Shown here: positions 48,869 to 58,605 of the stretch, one piece after another
How positions within the stretch are numbered: the stretch's first letter is position 1
Layout: the number at the start of each line of letters is the position of its first letter
DNA from: Gracilaria domingensis
Taxonomy: Eukaryota > Rhodophyta > Florideophyceae > Gracilariales > Gracilariaceae
Direction of reading: 5' to 3'
Assembly (NCBI GenBank): GCA_022539475.1
Contig: VCMS01000001.1
Span: 248,001-312,000 of the forward strand
Length of the DNA stretch: 64,000 nt
The notes under the pieces: model-generated
The model's input: only the letters and a program-made list of their open reading frames with translations
What the model was told of the DNA's origin: nothing
Databases searched by the model: none
Translations under genes and position numbers: made by a program

Positions 48869-50270
48869 ATGAAACATCAAACCCCAGTAACAATGCAACC
48901 ATCTGGGATACGAACATCTGCAGGTACGTTGCGGTGCTGGGACTTCGTTTATGTCTTAGTGGAAGATACTTATGGTACATAAACGGGAACATCGTTGCTC
49001 AGCATGTGAACGGGGCTAACGCTTATGGACTCTAACAAAATTTGTTAAATCTGCGTACGAAGGTAATCAAGAACGCTCAACGGCCTTTTCTCCGTCTCTG
49101 ATTTTAGAAACGCGACGAACAAGCTCAACTAGGACGAACAAGTGCACCAAGTGTTCCCAAGTGCACCGCAGAAGGCATTCACTACGGAGCCATTTGGTGG
49201 ACACACCGACCACGTCACGCACTGTTCTTGTGGTCGGAGCCGGTGTGGTTGGGTTAACGACAGCAATACGCCTTAGGGAAGCAGGACACAAAGTTACAGT
49301 TATTGCGGAAGAAACTCCAAAGACCATATTTGATCGCTCTCAGACACCGTGGAACTCATACGCTAGAGGAACCTATACAAGCTCAGGATCAGGAGGATTT
49401 TGGATGCCGTTTGCGTTGGAAGGGGAGGAAATAGAGGAATGGGCCACTACAACGTACAATACGTTGAAGACTCATGTTGAAGAGAATGTTGGGGTGACTG
49501 CAATGGATGCGCTGTATTTGTATGCCAGGGGCCAACCAGAGATTCCTTGGTATTCAGATCTGACAGACATGAAATTAGTCGGGCCGCAAGAAGACAAGAG
49601 AGTGCCCGCAGATTACCGGTGCGCCCTGCGGTTCAAAACGGTTGTGGTACAAATGAATGTCTATCTGATGTACTTAGAATCGTGTCTTGTAGAGCTTGGG
49701 GTGCCAGTGCACTCGACAAGAGAATTCAGCAAACGCTCGCAATCTTTTCTATGGGATATGGGACGTGTGTCTCAATTTGCGAAAAGCATTGCACACGACA
49801 CAATCGTTGTGAACTGCGCCGGAATCGGCGCAAGATTCCTCGCAGATGAAGACTTGATACCCGGACGTGGCATACTACTGCGGGTGAAACGACCTCCGGA
49901 AGTGAATTACGTGATCACCGAAGACCCGTATGATGCTTTTCAATCACGGGATGGGTTACTAGCTTATGCGATCCCACGGGGCGATGAGATTTCTCTGGGA
50001 GGTACATTGTTCAAGGGAGATTGGAACGAGGAAGCTTCTGATGAAGAGGTGGATGCGGTGCGAAAGAGAGCAGAGCAACTGTTGCCAATCAAGGGTATGG
50101 CTGAGACGGGACGATGGAGTGGATTGCGACCGTTTCGACTGGACGGGAAGGCCAAGGTCAAGAGGGAGTCTCGCAATGTGATTTCAAACTACGGGCATGG
50201 AGGCAGTGGGGTGACTATTTGCTGGGGCTGTGCGGAAAGTGTGGTGAAGCTGGTGGCGGGGGACGAATAG
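48869..50270 (+). CDS. D-amino-acid oxidase family FAD enzyme (two exons)
   Basis: Exon 1 48869-48923 (MKHQTPVTMQPSGIRTSA) and exon 2 49108-50270 are joined by a 184-nt intron with a GTACGT donor and a polypyrimidine-TTTTAG acceptor, giving 405 residues. The exon 2 frame alone has no ATG before the Rossmann motif. VLVVGAGVVGLTTAIRL is the FAD-binding GxGxxG; GGFWMP, VVNCAGIGAR, GRG, GLRPFR and YGHGGSGVT are the DAO/DASPO family motifs. It oxidises a D-amino acid to the keto acid, ammonia and hydrogen peroxide. Neutral versus acidic substrate cannot be told by eye. The basic Ser/Thr/Arg-rich first 60 residues could be an organellar presequence; no C-terminal SKL-type signal is present (it ends AGDE). 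Confidence 0.85.
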
Positions 50271-50739
50271 GAAGCGGAGGCGAGATATGTTTCCTGTAAA
50301 ACGGTGACGTGAGCGAAGGTCATTGGATTTGGCGAATATCTCAACACCGGCGCGGCGCAAACGACTCCAGATCACGCGCAAATCGAGCGGTGCGGCCCGC
50401 CAGCAATGCGCGCAAAGCGCCAAGTCGCCGCGCGATTGGCGCAGGCGGCTGTAAGCGCGGAGATTAAACAATCTCCAACCCATTTGCTTACAGCGTGGAG
50501 GAACAAAAGCGGTCCGCACGACGCGCGACGCGCGCACGGCGAGGCGCGGAGCTTCGACTCCTTATTCGCAGATGCTACTTTTGCATGAGAACCTCAGACA
50601 CTGCCAATGACCTCAAGTTCTCTGCGCCGCGCGGCTCGCTCGTTTGTGGCGCGCACACTCCACGCCTTCGCATACTTCCCGTTCGCCTGCCCCGTAGCGC
50701 GCCGCGCCCAGCTCCCAGCCGACGACTGCTCGCGACGCG
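50271..50739. promoter_or_regulatory. GC-rich promoter region of plastid GNAT gene
   Basis: About 470 bp with a GC-rich, GCGCG-rich block from about 50340 to 50560. Open frames across it are by-products of composition. Confidence 0.5.
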
Positions 50740-51651
50740 ATGAAGCTCGCCTTCGCAGCCTCACACGGCCAGCTGTTTTTGACTCAGTCTCAACCCGCAG
50801 CGTTTTGCTCCTCGTTCCACGTTCACCGTGTCAATCGCCTCGCCTCCGATGCGCAATGGCGCTCTCAACCAAGCAGAAGATGCAGCCAAACGCTCGTCGT
50901 GCGCGCTCAACGCTCCGTGTTGCCAAAGGCCTCGCCGACCACAGCCGTCCAGGCACCGCCAGAACTTGTTCCGCAGCGCACTTCCGAGCGTCGGAGAGAG
51001 CTTGAACAGCCCACAAAGCCCACGAAGCCGGCTCGTTACCGTGTGCGTGAGGTCGACCTCAGCGAGGTGTACACAGTAGCCGATATCCGGTGTGTGGCTT
51101 TCTACGAACATCCGAAGGACCCTTACTTCTACCCCGTGCGACGCCGCGAAATCTACATGGCCATGCGTGACCGCATTGAGTCTGGAAATAAATGCCTGGT
51201 TGTCGTCGATACACAACCGCCATCCGAGTGGTTGCAGTTCGCCACTGACGGTGAGCTCATTGTCGGCTCGCTTGACATCTCTTTGCATGACTCCAAAACA
51301 GGCCGGAAGTGTCAGTTTTTGAACTCCATTTTTGACAGGGCTGCTACGAACAACACCCCCAGCCGAGACGGAGACCCCAAACGGATATACATCAGCTCCA
51401 TGGCAGTCAGGGAAGGGTGGAGAGGGAGGGGCCTTGCACAACTGCTGTTGGTGCACGTAGATAACATTGCGTTGCGGCAAGGCAGCGAGGAAGTGCTATT
51501 GCATGTAGAGTTACACAACAAAGCTGCCGTTCATGTGTATACCAAAAGCGGCTTTCAGGTGGTTCCAGATGACGCACTGCTCCGTTTACCGAAATGGCTG
51601 CACTTCATTACCAAGGCTGAGCATACCCTTATGCAGAAGAAAATGCGTTGA
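50740..51651 (+). CDS. Plastid-type GNAT acetyltransferase
   Basis: 303 residues from the ATG at 50740. The first 60 or so residues are Ser/Arg/Ala-rich with no acidic cluster, consistent with a plastid transit peptide. The catalytic domain begins near 95 (YRVREVDLSEVYTVADIRCVAFYE). Its acetyl-CoA binding motif A is VREGWRGRGLAQLLL (R/Q-x-x-G-x-G/A), preceded by strand IYISSMAV, and motif B is LHVELHNKAAVHVYTKSGF. This layout matches plant plastid GNATs, which acetylate protein N-termini and lysines. Substrate specificity is inferred. Confidence 0.82.
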   Translation: MKLAFAASHGQLFLTQSQPAAFCSSFHVHRVNRLASDAQWRSQPSRRCSQTLVVRAQRSVLPKASPTTAVQAPPELVPQRTSERRRELEQPTKPTKPARYRVREVDLSEVYTVADIRCVAFYEHPKDPYFYPVRRREIYMAMRDRIESGNKCLVVVDTQPPSEWLQFATDGELIVGSLDISLHDSKTGRKCQFLNSIFDRAATNNTPSRDGDPKRIYISSMAVREGWRGRGLAQLLLVHVDNIALRQGSEEVLLHVELHNKAAVHVYTKSGFQVVPDDALLRLPKWLHFITKAEHTLMQKKMR

Positions 51652-52517
51652 ACACAACTTTTCATCATCGCAGTGGCGCAGGCATGGAAGCCTTTTTGTA
51701 TTGGCATGGATGCGAACCAGCCATGTCACATTCCGAGCACTTCTCTCATGTACATTTTGCCTTTTGCTGTCGTGGTGGACGATTGCGTCCCATCCGGCTT
51801 GTCGTTTTGAAAGGATCCATGGCATAGAAGATTCAACAAGTAAGTTTGTCTCCGTCCTTTCGGTGCGCTGTTTGTATTATCCATGTACAAGTTTTTTGGA
51901 CTCTCTCACGGATATATCCTTTGAAGAGAGCGGACGGTCCTGAGGATTTTTAGTATCAATTTGGTACTATGATTGTAGAAACGGTGACCGGAGGATACTA
52001 AGATTGCGTAGAGCCTTAGTTCAGCTCTCGGACATGCCACTTTAGATTCATTTTTCAAAGCTAGCACTGCGACAAGCGCTTACTTGATGAGGAGTGTCCG
52101 CCACGGACGATGGCGCTCATAATACTGCGTGTGAAAGTCCCGACACATTACGTCGCTCTACGTCATCCCATCTCCATCGTCAGGGGAGTATATTTGCTAC
52201 GAACAAGGGTACCGGCGTATCTATAGCGAACAAAGCTGGGCCAAATGGTTCGAGGACTTCAAACTGGATCTGTTCTGTAAAAAGCACTCTGAATTTCTTC
52301 AAAATATGCAAAATAAGTTTTTAGAATTGACTTTTTTGCGAAGCTTGCCGCCGTCCACCGGCGACGCCGGCCGTGCAGAATTCCGCTTGTTGCTCGACGC
52401 AGATGAATGTCCAAGTAGCATAGCTATCACTCTTCACCCCCATCGTTTCTGCGACTCACTAGTCCTACTGCGTTTAACCTCTGTTCGAAACGCCCACAGG
52501 ATCGCATCAACGCCAAA
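51652..52517. other. Intergenic region between GNAT and RPS16
   Basis: About 870 bp holding the GNAT 3' UTR and the RPS16 promoter. Short frames at 51533-51943 and 52094-52324 are unsupported. Nothing else seen. Confidence 0.5.
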
Positions 52518-53193
52518 ATGGCTGTCACAACAGGGAAGAACTCCGTGCAGGTCTTCGGAAGAAAGGTAAGCTCAAATCTACCTGCGTTTTGATCGACGAT
52601 GCCTCCCGCTGCGCGTTGCGAATCTCTATATTGTTTCAAATGGCCTACGCGGAAATCCAAGGTGCGGGAGGCTAGGCATGCTCTGCGGCCAATCGTTGTT
52701 AGTGGAACAGCTACGAAATGATTGTGACCCATCCGTAACTAACAAGATATGTTTATCCTAAAACGCCTTCGTTTGTAAATCTGCTTAAACTGGAAAGAAA
52801 ACTGCCGTTGCTGTTGCCCATATCACTGGCAATGGAAAAGGTCTCATGAAGATCAACGGTACTCCCCTTGATCTTCTTGAACCGGAAGGTCTGCGGGTTA
52901 AGGTACTTGAGCCTCTTCTAATCCTCGGTCAGGAACGCTTCGCCGATATTGACATCCGTCTCAGAGTGAAGGGAGGTGGTTACACTGCTCAAATCTACGC
53001 CATTCGACAAGCCATCGCCAAAGGTCTGGTTGCCTATTACCAGAAGTACGTCGATGAAGTTCAGAAGAGAGAGCTTAAGACTACGCTTCTCGCTTACGAC
53101 AGAACTCTTCTCGTTGCTGATCCGCGCCGATGCGAACCGAAGAAGTTTGGGGGTCGTGGCGCGCGTGCTCGCTTCCAGAAGTCATATCGTTAA
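52518..53193 (+). CDS. RPS16: 40S ribosomal protein uS9 (RPS16), two exons
   Basis: Exon 1 52518-52565 (16 codons, [16 protein letters not shown]) and exon 2 52798-53193 give 147 residues, close to the usual 146. The intron is 232 nt with a GTAAGC donor and CTAAC branch site. The joined protein reads [15 protein letters not shown], then LLLGQERF-like, [38 protein letters not shown] and ends RARFQKSYR, the conserved C-terminus that reaches the P-site tRNA. An internal inverted repeat in the intron is described under findings. The assignment is certain. Confidence 0.97.
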
Positions 53194-53785
53194 TTTGGGT
53201 TGTTGCGCTCCCATCTGTCGCTTGCGCGTTTACTTTTCTTTGCGTGGAGTAGCCCCGAGATGTTGTGATATGGAACTGATGTCGTTCTAGCGCAGGGGGG
53301 GCATACAGAGAAACTCGACATCACGACCTCTATCGTGGTCTCGTTAAGCATGCGGTTTCTTCGCAGCGAAGACAATCTATTGGTCTGGTGCGATTTAAGT
53401 GCGAGTGGCTCTTGTTCTTCAATATATGTCGTGGAAAGATTATTACAACATAACCTTTTCAGTAGTGTTTGCAATGCAGCGCGTGAAACTCGTAAAGAAT
53501 GTGGATGAGGACAATAAACAGTGCTCTTCGTGCAAACCGCCTGTAGGTCCCACTGTATGTCAACAGTCTCCTCTTGGTTTCTCCCTGCCATTAAGAACAG
53601 GAACCGATGTGGTGCTTTTTCGTTAATGACAAAGAAATAAGGTACGCCGAATTCTTCATGATATGACGACTATGAGACAAAGCTATGAAACATTGAAATA
53701 ATCGTCGTGGAGCAGAAACAAATGTCGTCGAGCAGTAGGGGCTCATTATGTCAAAGTGCAGGCAAGTTCGCCAAGAAGTGCGGTC
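53194..53785. other. Convergent 3' intergenic region
   Basis: About 590 bp between RPS16 and the Iwr1-like gene, stops facing. Nothing recognised. Confidence 0.5.
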
Positions 53786-54544
53786 TTATCGAAAATCATC
53801 AGCGCTGTCATCGTAGTACGGGTCGTAAGCATAGGTTGAAACGTCTCGTATTCCCATTCCACACGCACAGCTGACGTCACATTGCGAACCATGCGAATGG
53901 TATAAATCATCGTTTTCCAGAGAGGACGCTTGCGACAGAGAATCATCTAAAGAGTGCTGCGGGGTACTGGGATAGTCAACAGTCTTAGCATCCTCGTCGG
54001 ATGTTAACGACTCGCTGTTATCATCGTCCTGATCGTCAAACAACGAAATATCATCAGCGTCAATAGAAAGAAGGGAGGTCTGTGGGTGTTCATCGTATGC
54101 TGTACCATCAGTCTCCAAGGTATAGACATCGTAGAGCTCTTGACTGTCACCCTGTTCGACAGCAGGGGAACAGCAAGCGCGCTCTGACTCCTTGTTCTGG
54201 TGCAGGGCTGAACTAACTGCGACACGTTCCATAGGAGTCCCATTACACAACAGTTGGTCTGGAACGGGTTGCTCTCCTTGCTGAATAACATGGGCAGGAA
54301 CGTCAATCACGCGAGTATCTGTGCGTGCAAGTAAATGTTCGGCTTCGTCAACCTGTACACGCCTAAAGAACACGTTGACGTAATGGGGCAGTTGATGACA
54401 GTCAGAGCCGTCAAGCGGCCGAGTCTCGTCATACAGTCGCGTTCTTCTCCTCTTCGGGTTCACTCGGACGTGTAGAGCATCCACGCTGTTATCCGTGCGT
54501 TTCCGTTTGAGGCGCAGAACGGGCAGCTGTGAGAACAAGTCCAT
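53786..54544 (-). CDS. Iwr1-like RNA polymerase II nuclear import factor
   Basis: 252 residues from the ATG at 54542-54544. It begins with LPVLRLKRKRTDNSVDALHV, very like the N-terminal motif of Iwr1/SLC7A6OS (xxVLRLKRK...xDAL), followed by a basic KRRRTR patch. The C-terminal half is acidic and has YDVYTLETDG, then LLSIDADDISLFDD...TSDEDAK..DYP, the order seen in the Iwr1 domain. Iwr1 directs assembled RNA polymerase II into the nucleus and carries the NLS. It is divergent from a GNAT gene with only about 160 bp between starts. Confidence 0.75.
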   Translation of the reverse strand: MDLFSQLPVLRLKRKRTDNSVDALHVRVNPKRRRTRLYDETRPLDGSDCHQLPHYVNVFFRRVQVDEAEHLLARTDTRVIDVPAHVIQQGEQPVPDQLLCNGTPMERVAVSSALHQNKESERACCSPAVEQGDSQELYDVYTLETDGTAYDEHPQTSLLSIDADDISLFDDQDDDNSESLTSDEDAKTVDYPSTPQHSLDDSLSQASSLENDDLYHSHGSQCDVSCACGMGIRDVSTYAYDPYYDDSADDFR

Positions 54545-54706
54545 GGCTGATGCTCGTCGGTTTGCAGCCGGAGAAAGCAGAGGAGGAGCTGGGGAGATTG
54601 TGGGTGGCTTTTTGTTGGAGGTAACGCTCGGGGCAGTCTTCGCCGCCAGTCAAATTTACATCATGACGTTAATGGTGCAGCGCGCAACAGAGTCATACCC
54701 TTGTAG

Positions 54707-55990
54707 ATGGGTAACGAGAGTGACGCGACACCGACTTTGATTCCGATGCCGCCGAGCCGAGACGCGGGCGCGGGACGCCGAGCGGTGGCGCCGGCAACAA
54801 GAGCCACTTTACAGTACCGCAGCGGTATTTTGTTCTGTATGCGTGAACCACTGACTAGCACACACGTGTGCCACGTGCTCCCAGTGGAGTGGTTGTGGCC
54901 ATCACAGATCACCGAGAACCACGACGCGGTAGATCTCCCACATTCGATGCTCATGAAGGACTTCGCCAGGCACGGCGCAGGATTGCCCAGCTCATCTCAA
55001 TACTCCCCGCGCACAATGGGTATCGCAGCGCCCATGAAGAAGACGCTTCCACCAGAGCTCGAGCTGCGCGTGCAGCAAGCTGACGATGCGCTCCTGGCGC
55101 AGATTGTCATTGAGCTGGTCAAAATTGACACAGACTGGAACTGGAGCGCAGTGACATTCGATCTGGTAGAGCAGCCCATCATGGCGTTTACCGTGCATGA
55201 TCGAGACAGAAATCAACTGGTAGCAAGCGCGCTTCTGGCGGCGCCAGTGCGCAATTCAACAACCAGCTGGGTGGGGTTCGTGGTAGTTGCAAGCAGCGTT
55301 CGACGATGCGGCGTAGCCACCTGTTTGATGCGCGCACTCATCGAACATGCTTGCGCGCGCGACGACGTGCAACGTGTTGAGCTGCTTGCCACCAACGAAG
55401 GCGCCAAAGTCTACGAATCAGTCGGGTTTGACACCGCTTCCGACGTGAATGTGTGTCTAATGCGGTGCGACACTAGCGCACACAGGTCGTTTGAAATTGT
55501 GCACGATGTTGACATTCTCACAAACGTTCCGCACGACTTACGAGAAGCGGTGGCAGAGCTGTGCGACAGCGTGGCAGGCAATCGAAGGAAAGCGGTGCAA
55601 ACGCTGTTCGTGCACGGAATCTGTCTGCTCGACCGCCACGCGGACGGTACAATTCAGGCGGTGTCGTGGATACGCCGAGTGCAGAACAAGAGCGTCGAAA
55701 CGTGGTGGCTCGGTCCACTCGTCTCTCATCACATCGGCGCGACGGAATCAATCATACAAGCGGCCACATGGTACGCACAGCAGCACAGCAAGACAGCGCA
55801 GAGCGCGGTCGAGGCGCTGTCTTTCAACTGCTCGCGCACGTTTGAGCGACAGCACTTTGCGAACATAGGGAGCGTTCCGTTGATGCGGCGCGAAACGCCT
55901 CTGCGCGGCGCGGTTCTGGAACGCGGCGACAGTGCAAGAGGAGAACGCGCCGCGCAGTACGTCGCGTTATGCGACTACCACGCCGGCTGA
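54707..55990 (+). CDS. Two-domain GNAT acetyltransferase (YitH-like)
   Basis: 427 residues from the ATG at 54707; the conserved part begins near residue 118 (LELRVQQADDALL), so a start at 55017 (MGIAAP) is possible. The first GNAT domain has SWVGFVVVASSVRRCGVATCLMRALIEHA (motif A region, with R-x-C-G-x-A in place of the usual R/Q-x-x-G-x-G/A) and VELLATNEGAKVYESVGF. A C-terminal domain of about 170 residues resembles the second domain of YitH/HolE-type acetyltransferases. The substrate is unknown. The 3' end runs into GC-rich DNA. Confidence 0.7.
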   Translation: MGNESDATPTLIPMPPSRDAGAGRRAVAPATRATLQYRSGILFCMREPLTSTHVCHVLPVEWLWPSQITENHDAVDLPHSMLMKDFARHGAGLPSSSQYSPRTMGIAAPMKKTLPPELELRVQQADDALLAQIVIELVKIDTDWNWSAVTFDLVEQPIMAFTVHDRDRNQLVASALLAAPVRNSTTSWVGFVVVASSVRRCGVATCLMRALIEHACARDDVQRVELLATNEGAKVYESVGFDTASDVNVCLMRCDTSAHRSFEIVHDVDILTNVPHDLREAVAELCDSVAGNRRKAVQTLFVHGICLLDRHADGTIQAVSWIRRVQNKSVETWWLGPLVSHHIGATESIIQAATWYAQQHSKTAQSAVEALSFNCSRTFERQHFANIGSVPLMRRETPLRGAVLERGDSARGERAAQYVALCDYHAG

Positions 55991-56334
55991 AAGCGGCGAA
56001 CAAAAGCGCGGGCGCGCGCCGGGCCACTCCGCCCACGTCAGGTCGGCGGCAGGCGCCGCGGCCACGGCGCGTGATTGGCCGCGCGCGAAATTTCGCCACC
56101 GCCAATCCGCGTCGTGCTTCGCTGTCATCGCGGCGCTCCGCTCGCGCCGCGCGCCTGGCCACGCGCGCAACGTGTGCGCAGCGAGCGCGCGCCGCTGCCA
56201 CGCGGCGCACCATAAAAACGAAGGCATCGCATGCGTTCCGCCATCGTCCGCTCACCCGCCCTCACTGACTCGCACTGCCGGCCGCCGCTGATAGATCGCC
56301 TCTCCGACAGCTCCGACCCATTCCCAGCCCACAC
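55991..56334. promoter_or_regulatory. GC-rich promoter region of bZIP5
   Basis: About 340 bp, strongly GC-rich with many GCGCG words. It carries CCACGTCA at 56033-56040 about 300 bp before the bZIP5 ATG. Confidence 0.5.
56033..56040. promoter_or_regulatory. ACGT element upstream of bZIP5
   Basis: CCACGTCA, identical to the first eight bases of the arm found upstream of bZIP1, at about the same distance from the start codon (295-302 bp). Confidence 0.45.
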
Positions 56335-57270
56335 ATGACCAACGTACTGCCCGCGTTCGACGCTGCTTGCTCCACGGCTTCCGCGCTTGTCCCGCTCGAC
56401 TTCTCCTCCCTGCTGCAATACGCCGACGCCGCCACGTCGTCGTTCCTGCTGTCGCCTTTATGTGCTGCCACTGCGCTGCGCTCCCCGCTCGTCGCTGATC
56501 CGTTCCTCAAGTCGCCGCTGCTTTCTGCCGTGCCGATCTCCCCGCTCAGCTCTTCCGCTTCGGCGCTCTGCTACCTGCAAACGCCGTCGCATCCGCTCAA
56601 GCACGCGCAGAAAGCTCCGCACCACCTTGCGTCTCCCACACTGCAAATTTCTGCCCCGTCCGCTGTGCTGACCACTGCGCCATCGACGTCGCCCGTAACG
56701 CCCCAGCTTGTCGATTCGCTCATGACCGATGTTCCGCAGTCGATCTCCACTAGCACGGCCCACACTGCCACGTCGCAGTCCTCTTCGCACAGCTCAGCAG
56801 CAGCACCACCACCCGCAGCCAAGGAAACACCCAGGAGCAGCACCACCACCACCACAGCTATCACCGCGAGCAGTACAACGGGCACATGTGAGAGCGAGGC
56901 GCCCGCAACCAACAGTTCGTCAAGCAAGGCCCTCAAGCCGGCTTCTGCCATCGACAAGGCAGCAGAGCGTCGGAGGAAGAACCGGGAGAGCTCAAGTCGT
57001 TGCTATTACAATCGGAAGCGAATCATTCAAAACATGGAGAAACAGCTTGTGGCAGAGAAGGACAAGCTCACCAAGTTGTACGATCACGCTTTGCAGCTTC
57101 GCCACGACAATGCACGTCTCAAGAAGGAGGTTGTCACTAATGGATATGCTTTACCGCCCTCTCGCACAAAACATGCAAATAGCAGGACTACCAATTCGTT
57201 TTCGCTTAGAGACTACTTGCGACTTCTGCACAGCTCTACGTACCAAAACCCGTCGCACGCATTATTGTAA
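56335..57270 (+). CDS. bZIP5: divergent bZIP protein with Tyr in place of basic-region Arg
   Basis: 311 residues from ATG 56335. The first 190 residues are Ser/Thr/Ala/Pro-rich and disordered, without the Cys-motif domain of the clustered bZIPs. The bZIP occupies about 205-265: basic region RRKNRESSSRCYYNRKR followed by a zipper of M, E, L, L, L at d positions and Asn at the usual a position (HDNARL). Counting back from the zipper, the residue at the invariant Arg position is Tyr224 (codon 57004-57006) and the usual Ala-Ala is Ser-Ser. It is otherwise a normal-length bZIP. Strong GC bias at third codon positions in the first half. Confidence 0.82.
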   Translation: MTNVLPAFDAACSTASALVPLDFSSLLQYADAATSSFLLSPLCAATALRSPLVADPFLKSPLLSAVPISPLSSSASALCYLQTPSHPLKHAQKAPHHLASPTLQISAPSAVLTTAPSTSPVTPQLVDSLMTDVPQSISTSTAHTATSQSSSHSSAAAPPPAAKETPRSSTTTTTAITASSTTGTCESEAPATNSSSSKALKPASAIDKAAERRRKNRESSSRCYYNRKRIIQNMEKQLVAEKDKLTKLYDHALQLRHDNARLKKEVVTNGYALPPSRTKHANSRTTNSFSLRDYLRLLHSSTYQNPSHALL

Positions 57271-57411
57271 AGTAATACCGCTTCTTGAGTCATTCTTACT
57301 TCAGTTCCTGCTGTGTTTTAGACTTTGTCAATATCTGTCTGGCAAACGGCAAGCAGGCTAGAGAAAGAAATCATGCGCTGGAAGATTAGTTACGACGAAT
57401 GCACTCATTGA

Positions 57412-58022
57412 GCACGAGAGCGCCGCCTTCGTGGATCGATCAACGCTCGTTGCGCTGCAACGCGACACGCGCGAGTTTTGGAAGCGAGGTTTAACGCATT
57501 TTTCACCAATCTTGAAGGTTGGACAACAAAGCATTTCGTACAGATATCTAACGAGTTTCTCCATTCGTCGCCAAACCCACTCACGTTGCTGTGCACCCCC
57601 CAAATCTATTCCTTGTATGACGACGCGCCTTTCGACGCAGATGCGTTTTAACGACTTGATTCTTTGCTTTGTCACGTCTTGTCGGTTCCCCCTTCCACAC
57701 CGAACCACTCAGGCCCAGAAGCGCCAAACCTGCAGAGTCCTCAGATTCAGACTCATCACAAGGATGTGGTCCCCTTCCGTCCGTAAAACGTACCAAAGAT
57801 ACTCATCTTCGAAGGTCACAGCATTCCGAACACTCGTCCTCACTAGATGTGGACAACACTGGCCCCGATCTCTTTGTTCACGGCTCGACTACTGGAAATG
57901 GTGTAACGCGCCTCTCAGTATCAATCAGCAACCCAAGACGTAGCTTCTTTTCATTGGCCGAAGTACTAGTCGGTCGCACCATCAATTTCTGCTATCATGG
58001 CAGAGATGCACGACCATCTTGA
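57412..58022 (+). pseudogene. Possible split or broken gene, unknown function
   Basis: Two frames read like protein. One runs from 57412 to a TAA at 57649 and includes ARVLEARFNAFFTNLEGW; the other ends at a TGA at 58020-58022 and includes a Ser/Asp-rich stretch and FSLAEVLVGRTINFC. A 98-nt intron with donor GTATGA at 57615 and acceptor CTCAG at 57712, with a TTTTAAC branch-like word, would join them in frame, and its length fits other introns here. No ATG starts the first part, and a third frame at about 57380-57487 (LVALQRDTREFWKR) looks as coding and is offset. So either an upstream exon is missed or the gene has frameshifts. I do not recognise the product. Confidence 0.3.
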
Positions 58023-58548
58023 GAAGCGCAGTCTGCTTCTCACAATGGCGCAGAAGTGAGGTTAGAAGGGTAACTAATAAGGCTGCTCTCGTCAAATCCA
58101 ATGGCTAGCCGCAAGCAGAACAAGCAGCTGCATTTGCACTGGCTGCCTCCAGTAGACAAGGTTACCTTGCTTTACTCGTCTTACTCCTTTGCTGGTGTGC
58201 TTCTTGTCCAACGAAGAAGGGCAGGAGTAAGGTTACACAATTTTGTCACAAGATACTGTCTCATGCTCATCATACCTTGGTGCTCGCTCCTGTCCACCAA
58301 TGGGTGTATCGAGATCTAAACAAGGAAGCGGCGCAATTCGACGGATTCGCATACTGCCATGAGTAGGTTCAAGAAAGCAGCATCATGCTGATGATCATGT
58401 GTGACGCTTAAAAGAGTTATTCTTACGAAGATATCCCTATGGTTAGCCCTCTGTAACCTTATCAGTAGCCATTACAGGCCGGTGAAAGGAGCTACACAAA
58501 ACTTTGCTTTTGCACAGAAACTACATGCTTCAAACCAAGGCTTTGCTT

Positions 58549-58605
58549 TGCTACCCCTTTTCTCTAGCTTTTCCCTCGGGGTAAAGCAAGAGAAAAGGGG
58601 TAGCA
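58549..58605. repeat. 17-bp-stem hairpin
   Basis: Perfect arms TGCTACCCCTTTTCTCT and AGAGAAAAGGGGTAGCA with a 23-nt loop that itself has a short CCC/GGG pairing. No gene is nearby; it could be a small MITE-like element or a structured transcript. Confidence 0.75.
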
